Source: Gigaspora rosea (taxonomy: Eukaryota; Glomeromycota; Glomeromycetes; Diversisporales; Gigasporaceae). From it: DNA of 64,000 nt. Shown here one piece after another: positions 25,583 to 37,139 of the stretch. The position numbers and the translations under genes were made by a program. The stretch lies in contig QKWP01000426.1 of the NCBI GenBank assembly GCA_003550325.1, positions 33,636 to 97,635 on the forward strand. The letters are read 5' to 3'. Each line of letters opens with the position of its first letter. The stretch's first letter is position 1. The notes under the pieces are model-generated. The model did no database searches. It saw only the letters and a list, made by a program, of their open reading frames with translations, and had not been told where the DNA came from.

Positions 25583-25713
25583 AATAGAAATGCTCTCCTT
25601 ACAAATAGTTTCCAGTTAAAAATTTAGAAAGATAAGTGCGATATTTGCATGAATTGTTCAAAGTTTGCGCTTTTTTTATATAGTTCAAATAATTTAAATA
25701 AGAGTGAATCTAT

Positions 25714-25984
25714 TTGTCACTGGTGGTGACAGTCACTAGAGTATGATCGACCAATTAGATTAAAGGATCATGTGTAATATAAAAAATGCAAAAACTTAGA
25801 TTATTTTGAATAATCACTTCTAATTTAAAATTTTGTCTATGAAACTACTTTTTTTATACAAAAAAAAATTCCTTGCAAAATTTTACTATATTGTAAGTTT
25901 TGATACTTTGTTTTTATTTTGATCATAACATTACACAATCTAATTGGTCGATCATGCTCTGGTGACTGTCACTGCCAGTGACAG
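25714..25984. mobile_element. Palindromic MITE, family A, complete copy
   Basis: Ends tgtcactggtggtgacagtc and the matching complement, followed by 'tgatcgaccaattagatt' on both arms. Half-copies occur at about 30,942-31,075 and 31,911-32,090. Confidence 0.85.
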
Positions 25985-26779
25985 ACATTTTTTCTTTAAA
26001 TAATAATTTAATTTTCTACAATAAAAATCCTGATCATAGTAAAATGATTAATATAGCTGACATAGGCCTTATTACTTGTCTGTTTGTTACCCTAATATGT
26101 TATGCATACATAGAAGTTCTGAACAGTTAAGGTGGGTAATTAGTAACTTGTATAGTATTGAAATGAATTAGTTTTGTATCTTTTTCATTTTTGGTGTAAT
26201 TGATTATTTAGCTAAATAAGTATTGTGATTGTTAAAGTCCACAGTATGAAGCAGCATGCAATATTGATACAAGGCTAACATAATAATATAATGCCTCTGA
26301 TACAATATAGTAGGTTCCAGAAAGTAGGTTTTATATTAGTCAAAATGTACAATGTGAAGCACATATTTTAAAAGAATCATGTTTTCATCATAAAGTAGTA
26401 TAGACATAGTGATAATTTATTAAGTCCATTAGCTCATAATTACAGCCATGTGACACATTTATTATGCATTGCTCTTCTGATCTAACCAGTGCAATACATA
26501 ACTCATAACAGCTTGCTAATTTAGAAAATTGTGAAAGCAAAGATAATGAGGCAATCAGCCTAGCCCATAAAGTTATGGGTTGACTTCACCAGCCCAGCTG
26601 ATGTGGTTGTGGTTGGCCCATATCACTAATGTTTATGCTTTAATTTTTAATTTATATCAACTATTAGATAGTATACTATAGTATATCTGGGTATTTACAA
26701 ATAATTAAACTGTATTTTATATAATAATACCTAATGAAACTATTTTCATACAGACAAAACGTATTTGTCTAGGTTTTGT
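25985..26779. other. Intergenic, no gene seen
   Basis: AT-rich. The only recognisable piece is a diverged GC-rich end at 26,580-26,632, related to the element at 22,682-23,655. Confidence 0.5.
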
Positions 26780-27890
26780 CAGACAAAACCAAGGTGAATA
26801 ATGAAACTATAAACAAATGATGAAACTACAGATAAATGACGAAACTATAGATGAATGATAAAATTATCCCTTAAACTGACCAGTTTTAGCAGGCAAATTT
26901 GGCTGCTTAAATCTTATAAATTCACATCTAATCTATTTTTTTAAAAAAAAAATATTTTATAATTTTTTTTTTAAATAAAAGCTATAATTATATACCATTT
27001 AAAACTTTTTTTTATTTGCTTAATATTTATAAATAATTTGAAGTTGCTTATAAAAAAAAAATATTTTATAATTTTTTTTTTAAATAAAAGCTATAATTAT
27101 ATACTATTTAAAACTTTTTTTTATTTGCTTAATATTTATAAATAATTTGAAGTTGTTTATAAAAAAAAATTTTATAATTTTTTAAAAAAATTTTATAATT
27201 TTTTAAAAAAATTTTAATTTTAAAAATTTTTTCTGTTTTTTTAGTTTTTCTCAATAAAAATATAAGATAGACACCCCCTATTACCTTAATCCAAAGTTGT
27301 AGACAATTTAAAATTACACTATTTTTATTATTAAAACTTTTACAACTTATTAAACAAAATTTAACTTTACTTAGTAGTAACTACAAAATTTCTCTTCAGG
27401 AACATATAAAATTTTAAGAAACTTTTTAAAATTTTAATAGTAAAACTAAAAAATAAGTTTTATTAAAAATGTAATATCTTTCAAAATTAAAGATAGAATA
27501 ATAAAATTTAAATATATTATATATAAAAGGATTATCTTTAATTTTATTCAATAAATAGGGGGGTCAAGCTTAAAAAATTTTAAGAAAATTTAAAAAAACT
27601 TTTTAAAAATAATTTTAGCTGGCAAATTTGCCTGCTAGATGGTTTAAGGGATAGACGAATGACAAAACTATAGACAAATGACAAAACTACAGATGAAACT
27701 ATAGATGAATAATGAAACTACAGGCAATTGACGAAACCATTGATGAACTAGAGTTGGGTTTTATGTATGTGCACAATTTCTTAATTGTGCAGATTAATAT
27801 GCATTTTTGCTAAAGATGCTTGGTGAAACTATTTTTAAAGAATTTATTAAATAATGATCTGAATGAAACCATTGACGATTGACAAAACTA
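26780..27890. repeat. About 20-bp minisatellite (gatgaatgacgaaactata), split by a MITE
   Basis: Units 'gaatgacgaaactatagac' and variants occupy about 26,795-26,865 and resume at 27,651-27,750, with later scattered units to about 28,090. The interruption is the MITE at 26,868-27,650. Confidence 0.75.
26868..27650. mobile_element. 783-bp MITE inside the minisatellite
   Basis: Ends cccttaaactgaccagt and the complement (gatggtttaaggg), with 'agcaggcaaatttg' inverted just inside. The interior holds a direct duplication of about 115 bp (about 26,930-27,045 and 27,050-27,165). Confidence 0.8.
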
Positions 27891-28041
27891 GAGCGCTGAC
27901 ATTTATTAGGTAATAATTTAGGGGGTGGAAATCTTACCTTAGTTAAATTTGATTGGTTAAAATTTTATTTATAGATCTTACTTGGGGTAGGAGGTAAGCT
28001 CATATAGTAAATGGATATTAGGTAATAAATGTTAGCACCCC
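27891..28041. mobile_element. 151-bp MITE
   Basis: Inverted ends gctgacatttattaggtaat and attaggtaataaatgttagc, with 'ggtaagat/gatcttac' style inner symmetry. Confidence 0.75.
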
Positions 28042-28479
28042 TATTGATGATTAACAAACTACTGACGATTGACAAAACCATTGACAAAACTACTATTTGT
28101 TATATAAAATAAAAAAAGATAATATATAGCTTTATTTATTTTCTTTTTAAACTTTTATTGCATGTTCCTTAAGTGATACTATATAAACGCGAAATAACAT
28201 GCAGTATGACCCTAGCATTACCAATTTAAAAAATTTTGCTTGTAGCTAAATTAAATTAGAGTTAAGATTTGTTATTAAATTAGATTAAAAAGAGCTATTT
28301 TAGTCTGCTATTTTAATACCAAAATTTTATAAGGAAAACTTTTTATTAATACGCAGTAAGTAGTTTTATAGTTAAAATATTTATTTATAAATAATTTTTT
28401 GGTTTGTTTTGATTTTTGCATTATACCTGATCTCAGATCTGATTGGATAGTAAAATAGTAGTGAAATTTTGGCACTAGG

Positions 28480-28618
28480 GTCAGTGTTGGGCTCTGGACC
28501 AATTGTCTGCTTTACTGGATTTATAAACTGGACTACTGGACTTATAAGTCCAGTGGACTATTTATAAGTCCAGGTCCAATTCAATTTTACTGGACTTATA
28601 AGCAAGCCCAACACTGAC
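28480..28618. mobile_element. 139-bp MITE with TSD TAGG
   Basis: Ends GTCAGTGTTGGGC and GCCCAACACTGAC are perfect inverted repeats. TAGG flanks both sides (28,476-28,479 and 28,619-28,622). The interior is built from 'ggacttataagtcc' palindromes. Confidence 0.9.
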
Positions 28619-28650
28619 TAGGGTAGTACTAGGGTGGTTTAGCGTGTAGG

Positions 28651-28712
28651 AGCATTATTCAAATTTTGGCCTAAATTAAACTTAATTTAGGCCAAATTTT
28701 GAAATAATACCT
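28651..28712. mobile_element. 62-bp hairpin
   Basis: attattcaaattttggcct and its near-exact complement flank a short centre at about 28,682. It is nested in the outer element. Confidence 0.8.
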
Positions 28713-28744
28713 CTGAGCGTTATTTCACTTCTATAATAAAGCTA

Positions 28745-29337
28745 ATATATTTATAAGGTAAAAAAGAGTAATTTGACAAAGACGAATAATTTGGCAAATT
28801 TTAATATCTCATTATCTAATAATCAGAATCAAATAATTTTTATATTTTTTGATTTGTCTCAACAAGATGAATTGAATAGTACCAAGCTTGCCTGTTTCTG
28901 ATCACTGGGTTACAAGATATTTTCAATTCTTTATTATATATATACTTCATCAAAATACCTACAAGGATCATTTTTGTGCAATATATAATTGATGATATTT
29001 TGTGATCCAGTGATCAGAATCAGATAAACTTTATATTATTCGATTTATCTTATCAAGACATATCGAATAGTATAAAAATTATTTAATTCTTATCACTGGA
29101 TTACACAAGATACCATAAATTTGCCAAATTACCCCTACTTCCTAAAATAAAGCTTTTTGATACAGTTTATAATCTATTTAATATCACGTTAAAACAAGAT
29201 GTTATATGACTAATTTTTTATAAAATAATTCTAAATCATATATACAAAAAATAAAAATTTTTTTATATTAAAATAAAAAGTTTTTATATTAGTTATATTA
29301 ACTTCGCCAAATTACCCCTTTTTACCTTATATATATT
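28745..29337. mobile_element. About 590-bp MITE
   Basis: Ends 'tataaggtaaaaaagagtaa' and 'aattaccccttttttacctt'-type complement. The interior carries two related blocks with 'gatttgtctcaacaagat' and 'ggttacaagatat', a motif shared with other elements of this window. Confidence 0.7.
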
Positions 29338-29934
29338 TTTGTATTGGTAGCTTTTTGCATAAGACCCATTGGGTGATCAATACCTTTATCAGGTAATATC
29401 AAATGTATTTTATAAAAAGAAAAAATAGCAGATAAAAAAAAGTAGAAATAGGTAGATGCATATGATAATACAAACAAAGTCTGTTTTTTGCACTTTGGTT
29501 TACTATTGATACAGATTGCTAGTATGTAAATGTATTTTATTTTTTTATTTTTATTAGTCACACAATTTGTCACATCTAAAATTTTATTATATGATTTTTA
29601 TAAATTACACAAATTTACTTTTTTTAAAATTTTATCTAAAACCTTAGTTTCTATATATACTGTTCTTTAAAATAAAATTGCTGCTTGGGTTTTTACAAAT
29701 TAAATGGTATAAAAAATACAAAAAACAAACTTCTTTTTATAAATTACCATGCCCTTGAATATGTGCAATTTGTTTTATCTGTTTTTATTAGATTATTCTT
29801 AGGTTAACAACTTCTTGGTTTAAAAAGTGTTTCACTAGATGCATTGGTGTAAGAACTTTTAACAAAATGCGTCTTTAAAGGGCTGGTGTATTATAAACAT
29901 GATAGAAAAAATCTAGAAAAACTATTTTATAGTA

Positions 29935-30111
29935 CAGTGAACCCTTTCTAAGTGCACGCTCTTGGAACTAAACTTTTATGACATATACTTAGTAAACAAT
30001 AAAAAAAGTGCATTTATGAAGGTCATTATATATTTGAGCCTGAATTTACGTGTGCAATTAGGAAGGGTGTGGTTTGCACTTATAGAGGGTGCACTTAGTG
30101 AGGGTTCTCTG
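29935..30111. mobile_element. 177-bp MITE with TA target duplication
   Basis: Ends CAGTGAACCCTTTCTAAGTG and the complement CACTTAGTGAGGGTTCTCTG are flanked by TA on both sides (29,933-29,934 and 30,112-30,113). The CAG...CTG ends plus TA fit a pogo/Tigger-type non-autonomous element. Confidence 0.8.
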
Positions 30112-30941
30112 TATGTAGATAATTTGTTAATTTAATATTATTCACTTAATCTTGATTTTTTGAAATAGTACTAATAGTTTATTATATATATTTCTTATTT
30201 TAGAGCTATATTATTGGTAATTAAATAAGATTACAATAGCTTTATGCAAACTGTTTTTTAATTTATTTGGTGTCAAATGACTAAAATGACTAATAAGTTT
30301 GATAATTTCTTAAGCTATTTTAGGCTCTGTTTTACAACTATGGATTTGTGTGTAAAGACGAACTCCAGAAATAGACAAGTTTTAAATAGTTGTAGATTTT
30401 CACAAGTTTTTTTAAACTTTATACTGCTAGGTAGTCTATTTAAAATTATCTTCTTTTTTGTTGTATTATTTTTTTACTTTTTTTTTTATCTTATAAATAA
30501 ATTCCATCTATCTCATTTTGTGTATAGTAGTATTAAAGCTTATTGATAGGATTTTTATACTAAGAAATTGATATATATTTTTTATATTAAGAGTAGCATG
30601 TGTTGTACAGTATTTTATTTAAAAATATTTAAATAAACTTTTATAAAATACTGAAAATTTGAATGTTTGCATTTTTGATCAAAATAATAATAGTACTTGA
30701 CTACTTCGTATCTTAATTTTAATAACTTAAATAATTTAAGAATAAAGTTTAAAAATTTAATCATTTATTAAAACACTATACTTTTTTTATAAATTATAAC
30801 CATATTCTAGTATTAACTTGATTTTTATAACTATACTTATAAAAAATAAAACTTCTGAAACTCTACCAAAACAGAGTTCTAAAAAAGCGGAAAATTGAAC
30901 TCTAAATAGTATTTTTGACAATATTAAAATCAATAAATAAT
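30112..30941. other. Intergenic, no gene seen
   Basis: AT-rich. An apparent 89-codon frame at 30,277-30,546 is Phe/Leu/Tyr-rich and looks like chance translation of T-rich DNA. Confidence 0.5.
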
Positions 30942-31245
30942 GGATTTGTTGCCAGCAGTAATAGTCACTGGATTGTGATCGATCAATTAGATTATATAAT
31001 GTTATAATCAAAACAAAAAACAAAGCATTGAACTTACTATCATTAGGGTCAGGATTAGAGCTATAGCTAAGGTTTGAGTAGAATATAATATATGGGGTCT
31101 GGACTATATAGATCTTATAGATAAAAATTAAAGTTTCTAGCCATCCAGTAATCCAATTCAAATAAACCTTTTTTTATTTTGTAAAACTCACTAAGCTCTA
31201 CAAAATAAAAAAAGTTTATTTGAATTGGATTACTGTTATTAATTT
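30942..31245. mobile_element. Composite of half family-A and half family-B MITEs
   Basis: The first about 130 bp match the reverse complement of the right half of the family-A element at 25,714-25,984 (gtcactggattgtgatcgat, 'caattagatta'). From about 31,088 the sequence matches family B, ending in a hairpin around 'agtaatccaattcaaataaa' (31,147-31,236). Confidence 0.6.
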
Positions 31246-31281
31246 GAAATTTTGTTTAATAAGTTTTAATTTTAGAATAAA

Positions 31282-31792
31282 TGCATATCTCGCACCCTGC
31301 GATGTGCTTATATATCGCACCCTAATTTGATTGGCTAAATTTGTAGATCGTTATTTTTAAAAAAATAAACAAATTATTGTGAAAATTTTTAGGTTAGGGT
31401 TAGTATAGAAGGTTTACTAGGATATTCTCAAATTTTTGCGCCTATATGCAAAATTTTGTGCTGAACAAGTTTACTTAGTCGAAGTAAAAAGGTTATCTTA
31501 ATAAAATTTAAAGATATTCGCAATTTTTCAATTTTTCAACTTGTTTTTTGATGATTTCTCTAAATTTTATTAAGACAATCTTTCCAGTTCAACTAAGTAA
31601 ACTTGTTCAGCACTAAATTTTGCATATAGGCGCAAAAGATTTTAAGACTTTTATTATAATTTCATAGACTAATTCTTAATCTAAAGAATTTTATCAAAAA
31701 TTGTTTTTTTTTAAAAAAATAATGATCTGCAAATTTAGCCAATCAAATTAGGGTGCTATATACAAGCACATCACATGAGTGCGAAGCATATT
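31282..31792. mobile_element. 511-bp palindromic MITE
   Basis: Ends 'atgcatatctcgcaccct' and its diverged complement, then 'gatgtgctt' and 'gcaccctaatttgattggct' on both arms. A second nested symmetry (aagtttacttagt / actaagtaaactt) surrounds the centre. Confidence 0.85.
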
Positions 31793-31910
31793 AAACTTCT
31801 TAATTTTATATGCAATTTTTTATTAAATATTTTTAGTTAAATAATTAATAATAAGATTTTTTTGTAAATATATTATAAAATCAAATTACAGTAACAAAAT
31901 ATGGGATGAA

Positions 31911-32190
31911 TCTATTTGTCACCAGTGGTGATGGTCACCAGATTGCGATTGACCAATTAGATCAAAGGATCATGTGTAATATGAAAAATGCAAAAACTTT
32001 GATTTTTTAAAAAATACTTCTAACTTAAATTTTGTCTATAAAACTACTTTTTTTATACAAAAAAAAATTTCTTGCAAAATTTTACTATATGAGGTCTTTG
32101 CCTTGAAAATGACCTTACAGGACTATGTAGATCTTATAAATAAAAATTAAAATTTCTAGCTATTCAGTATAATATAGAACTCACTAAAAA
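31911..32190. mobile_element. Second half-A plus half-B composite
   Basis: 'atttgtcaccagtggtgatg' with 'gaccaattagatcaaaggat' matches the left arm of the family-A element; from about 32,091 'gaggtctttgccttgaaaat' matches family B. Together with 30,942-31,245 it brackets the palindrome at 31,282-31,792. Confidence 0.55.
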
Positions 32191-32469
32191 TTTAAACACA
32201 ATAGTCAAAGCCTAATTTCTTTCAACCTAATTGTCTTATTTATCAAATCTTTTGTATTATAAGATGCTTGACAACACCTTGTTTACTAGCACCAATTATA
32301 CTAAAAGTTATTAAACTGCCACTAAATAATAACAGTTTACTATTAATATTCAGTTAGACCTCTCTATAGTTACACTCCATATAGTCACACTTCTATTTAA
32401 GTACCCAATATTGTGTGACAAACTTAAAACATGGCAAAAAAATCTCATTATAGTCTCAAATCACTTATA

Positions 32470-33153
32470 AGGGGCATCCATAAATAATGTTATACAAGAG
32501 GGGGGTTGGATGAATGATAATGTTTTTCTTAATAAATAGGGATATCAGGACTCTGAAATATACATAGATAGGTTAGGTTAAATAGGGTTACTAAAAAAAA
32601 AAGATCTGCAAAAACTTCAAAAATAAGCAAAAAATTACTATAAATAGAAAAGATCTGCATAAAAACCTCAAAAATAAGCAAACTCATACCTGACCTATCT
32701 ATGTATATTTTGGGGTCCTGGGGGTCAAAAAAATATAATATAATTTTTTTAGAAAAAATTGTTTAAAAATTGAACCAGTGGTCCAATTTTAATGATTTTG
32801 GTATCATTTGATTCGTCTCAGTAAGAGAAGTCGAATGGTACCAATTTGGATTATGTGATCAAAAGTTATTGGCCAAATACTATTGGTTATTATTTTTCTT
32901 ATAAAATTACTATAAAATCAACAGTTTTTTGTAAATAACTATTGATCCAGTGATCCAAATGAAATGATTTTGATATCATTGGATTTGTCTTACTGAGACA
33001 AATCGAATAGTACCTAAATCATCCAAATTGGATTACTGTATTACTATATATTCAAGTTTTTGTAAAATTTTATATATAAACATACGGATTTTGAAAAATT
33101 TTTTTATATAGTAAGGGGGTCAAGCACTATATAACGTTATTTATGGGCCCTCT
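32470..33153. mobile_element. About 680-bp MITE nested in the Tigger element
   Basis: Ends 'aggggcatccataaataatg' and the complement 'cgttatttatgggccctct'. It lies in the left non-coding part of the Tigger element and contains the 173-bp element at 32,547-32,719. No clear target duplication was found. Confidence 0.7.
32547..32719. mobile_element. 173-bp MITE of the AGGACCCC family
   Basis: Ends AGGACTCTGAAATATACATA and the complement of AGGACCCCAAAATATACATA. These ends match those of the 2.8-kb element at 35,746-38,579, so this is a short relative of it. It is doubly nested. Confidence 0.75.
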
Positions 33154-34901
33154 AATTACTATCACTATAAAAATTTGATTTTTTTACAATTTTATTAATA
33201 ATAAACCCTTATTATATTCACCAATTTTAACTAAATACAGATTATAAAATCTGATTGGCCAATATTCATATTCTTGTATATTTAAAATTATCTATTAAAG
33301 CTTTTTAAAGGTCAAATAACTTTTGATCCAATGACCTGATTTAGATGAAACAACTAACAAATTTTATCTCAATGATACTAGGGACAGGTATGGTCAGTTA
33401 TTTTCAGTTAACCAGTTTATGACCATTGGTCTAAACTAGATAATTTTAGTACTATACATAACTCTGTTATATCGACATTTCCTAGCAATGAAATTTTTGT
33501 CAATATATCCAGATATCAGTATAACAAGCATCTCTTACTATACCGACATTACAAAATATTATATAAAATGTTGGTTTAGTTAATTTTTAATTGCAAATAT
33601 CTATAAGAATAAAATTTAGTATGCAATTTATGATCATGCTTTACAAGTCGTAGTTGGCTAACTGAGTTTTAAATGTAGTTTGTTGTGCTTACAAAACAAC
33701 GCACAGAAAATAACAAGAAAAAATATATAAGAGTTTGCATGATAAATATAAGCATAACCATAAATTATATCGATAGATACATTAAGGCATTAGGGGTTAT
33801 TCAATTTGGCCGTAGCCTGCATCACTAGTTTGAACTAATATAACCCTTTTTGTATTACATTTATCTCAAAATAGCATAAACGCTCATTAATACCATGCTT
33901 TTTATACACTTAAATCGATTGCCAAAGACATAATCTATGCTGCCAGAAAAATTCAAATAAAAGATTCACATGAAACCTGATAGAATCTAGTAATCTATTC
34001 TGCAAGGAAGGGCAAGGGGATAAAAAAATTTTCAGCCCTTTCATTAAATGGCGGTGCCGAATAATCTACAGTGAAGTTTCAGGTATTTTTTTCTACCTAA
34101 TAATTTTTTGCTTTTTTATCTATTCGTACATGCATGTATGTATGCATGTATGGTAAATGAAAATGTCAGATATGTATATGCATATGATAAACTTTTTGTA
34201 GAAAAAAAGTTTGCACATAATACTGTAATACGTATCATGATGTATACATACATTAACACAGTAAAACGTGAAATTTGCACTTGAACATTATGATATGCAT
34301 CTAATAGTACTATATTTATCTATTGTATGAGAATTGCTTAACCAACTATCACTTTAACAGGTTTTTTCTCAACTAAAATGTCTTTTTATTATTGTTTTCA
34401 GATTTGCAAATTACTAGATTCAAAATATGCAAGCAGATTTACTAACTTTGGGTTCACACTAATGCAGTGATCATAGCAATTATCAAAATTAGAGTAAATT
34501 GTTAAATGTTCAGTAATAAAAAATGTATTTTTGGATAATACTGGTATAATTTCTTAACCCTGTGCTGGAGGCAGGGGCTAATATGCTAGTATTTTATAAT
34601 ACAAACCATAATTCTATTTAATACATTAACCCAAACCAATTTAAATCACATGCTAATTCAGACTGATACTGAAAAAGTATTCACGATAATATGATAGCAT
34701 GTTTTGGATTAGAGGTTAACCCTTTTGTGTAAAAAGTTAACCAGGTATGACCATTAATTGCAAAGCAATTTTTTAATTTTAAATTGAATAAAACTTAAAA
34801 TGTTTGATTTATTTAATTTATATCTCGAATACTATAAGATAAAAGCAAAAGCTACGTTTAAAATTTTCTTACTTATATTATAAGATTATTGTAATAAAAA
34901 A
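33154..34901. other. Non-coding left part of the Tigger element
   Basis: AT-rich with no gene. A 'catgtatg' microsatellite-like patch occurs at about 34,130-34,155. Confidence 0.5.
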
Positions 34902-35505
34902 GGGAATTGCTATTCGCACCATGGATTTTTGCTATTCGCACCATGGTTATACAAGATTTTCTATTTTTAGAAATTATGCATTGTGTTACACAAAGGCCTG
35001 GTGCATCATTTTTGCAAAAATAATTTTTGGTTATACACCGCTAATGTTGTGTAACATTACACAAGTCTAATTTTGGTAACCTAACCTGGGTCGCCAGCAT
35101 TAAGCTTAATGCTGGTGGGCACTATCTTGATAATGCCCCCAGCAGGGTTAGACATAATTCCGGCCCACCCTAACCCTAAATCTAGAAATCCTAATGTACA
35201 GTAATTGGCTCGATTTAGGGTTGGGGTGGGCCGAAATTATGTCTAATCCCGCCGGGGCATTATCATGATAGTGCCCACCAGCATTAAGCTTAATGCTGGC
35301 CGACCCAGGGTCAGGTTACCAAAATTAGACTTGAGTAATATTACACAACATTAGTGGCATGTAACTAAAAATTATTTTTGCAATAACAATGCACTGAGCC
35401 TTTGTGTAACATAAGTGCATATATTATTTTGAATTCTAAAAATAGAAATTTTTGTGTAACCATGGTGCGAATAGCAAAAATCCATGGTGCGAATAGCAAT
35501 TCCCT
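34902..35505. mobile_element. 604-bp palindromic MITE, family D copy 1
   Basis: Ends AGGGAATTGCTATTCGCACC and its exact complement. Long arms share 'ccatggt', 'cagcattaagcttaatgctg' and 'gggttagacataatt'; they meet near 35,200 around ccctaaccctaaatc / gatttagggttgggg. Flanked by A-runs, so a duplication cannot be read. A second copy lies at 57,650-58,639. Confidence 0.9.
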
Positions 35506-36249
35506 AAAAAAAAATAACAAATAAAAACAACTTTTTGGTTTAAAAAAAAAAGATATTTTTCACAAAAAAAAATAAATATAATTATTTATTCTTGGATAAA
35601 AAAGGAGTCTATTGTTGTTTGCTTGGAATTTTTTTCACCAGATAAACAATCTCTTTTCGTATACGCTTGAGTTCAGCAAAAACTTTAATATCGATTTCAA
35701 AACTTGATTTAGATTGTTCAATATAGCCTAATATTGCATCTAATCAGGACCCCGAATAATATATATATAGATAAGGTGGCTTTTAAATTTTTTATTAATT
35801 GCTGTATGCAAGACTTTTATAAGATCTGTACGCAAAATATACCTTACATAAAAAAATTTAAAGAAAAATACGCAAAATCAAATTCTAACCTTATTTATAG
35901 TATAAAATTTTATATAAGCTATCATTGGATAAATAAATATCAATTATTAAAAATCTGTATATATTTGCAACCCTGCCGGCAATCGTTGAAGATTTTTTTT
36001 TATTTTCTGCGCAGATCAACAATTTACAATTCAATAATCTGCGCAGGTTGTAAAAAATAAAAAAAAATAACAAAAATCAAATAATAAAAAATTACTATAT
36101 AGCTCGTCTAAATATTAAATGCTAGCTAATTTTTCATATATTAAAACAATAAATTCGAATATTCTTATATTTTAACAATTTAATTTATTACAAAATACAA
36201 AAAAAAATTAAAAAAAAAATACAAAAAATAAATACAAATTATAACATAA

Positions 36250-36505
36250 ACCCGATTCCAACTATTGTGCCACGTCCCAATATCGCGCTATGTCCCAACT
36301 ATCATACTAAATCCCATACTACAGTACTAACTATTATGCTACGCCCTATACTAACTATCATGCTACTAACTATCATGCTACATCCCATACTATCTTGCTA
36401 TGTCCCAAACTATCATGCTACGTCTATCGTGCTATATACGTTCTACTATTATACTATGTTCGTTCTACTATCGCGCTATATTCAATCGTACTATGTTCGT
36501 TCTAA
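36250..36505. repeat. Degenerate 17-20 bp tandem repeat (ctatcatgctacgtccca)
   Basis: Variants of 'ctatcatgctacgtccca' and later 'gttctactat(c/t)(g/a)' recur about a dozen times. The open frame over it (36,267-36,530) is a by-product of the repeat. Confidence 0.75.
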
Positions 36506-36749
36506 AGAAAAAAAGAAGTTAGTACTATAAAAAAAAAGGAACGAAAAAATTAACTAAATCGACCAATATCTTATACCAGAAGACATGAACACACACACCA
36601 ATAATGACGGCTCCAGTGACAGCTCCAATGGATTCCTCATCTACATTCTCAGCGTCCAATTTCGGCACTCCAGCAAAGCACGAGCCTAAAATAAAGAAAG
36701 AAGTGAGTAATAATAAATAAATAAATAAATATATAAAGAAACTAGAAAC

Positions 36750-36996
36750 TTATCTGGTACCAACGACGAAAGAACTGGATGGCACATTCCTAAAACTTCC
36801 ACCAACACAAGTCGTTGTTCCATGGGATACCACGGAGGCCTTCCTTCAAATAATTCTATAGCTAATATGCCTAGTGACCAAATATCCACTTTACAATCAT
36901 AAATTTGATCTTTTAATACTTCAGGGCCATCCAATATAAAGTGCCAAGTTTTAGTTTCGCACGATATCGTAAAGAAGCAGAACCGAAATTAGCTAA
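36750..36996 (-). pseudogene. STE20-type protein kinase fragment, captured and broken
   Basis: On the minus strand an exon begins after a 3' splice-like acttag at about 36,994 and reads [14 protein letters not shown], then GTLYWMA; one base is missing, and the frame resumes as [19 protein letters not shown] followed by [15 protein letters not shown]. This is the activation loop through subdomain IX of STE20/GCK/PAK kinases. The DFG Asp is replaced by Asn (NFG), and the single-base loss in the APE region (about 36,932) breaks the frame. Nothing of the N-lobe or the catalytic HRD loop is present; A-rich low-complexity DNA lies beyond. It is wholly inside the 2.8-kb transposable element, so I infer capture of a genomic fragment rather than a resident gene. 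Confidence 0.8.
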
Positions 36997-37139
36997 GTAC
37001 GTTAAATAAAAATTATATTAATAAAAAAATTTATACAATATAAATATTTAAATATTCGTAAAAAAAATAAAAAAAATATAGTAAAAAAAAATCGAATACT
37101 TATCTTTATACCGCTCGTGTAACCGGTGACCACCACGCT

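Larger units (their letters stand above)
28184..28733. mobile_element. MITE nest: outer element with two inner elements
   Basis: Outer inverted ends 'gcgaaataacatgc' and 'gagcgttatttcac'. Inside lie a 139-bp element with a perfect TSD (28,480-28,618) and a hairpin (about 28,651-28,712). The outer boundaries are approximate. Confidence 0.6.

Noticed and set aside
30787..31161. 124-codon minus-strand frame
   Set aside because: It spans T-rich DNA and the half-A/half-B MITE junction; composition is that of chance translation.
20000..32000. Multi-gene biosynthetic or defence cluster
   Set aside because: Apart from the end of the protease gene (to 20,476), this stretch has no supported coding sequence; structure is explained by MITEs and repeats.
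36267..36530. 87-codon frame rich in Tyr/Thr/Ile
   Set aside because: It translates a degenerate 17-20 bp tandem repeat.
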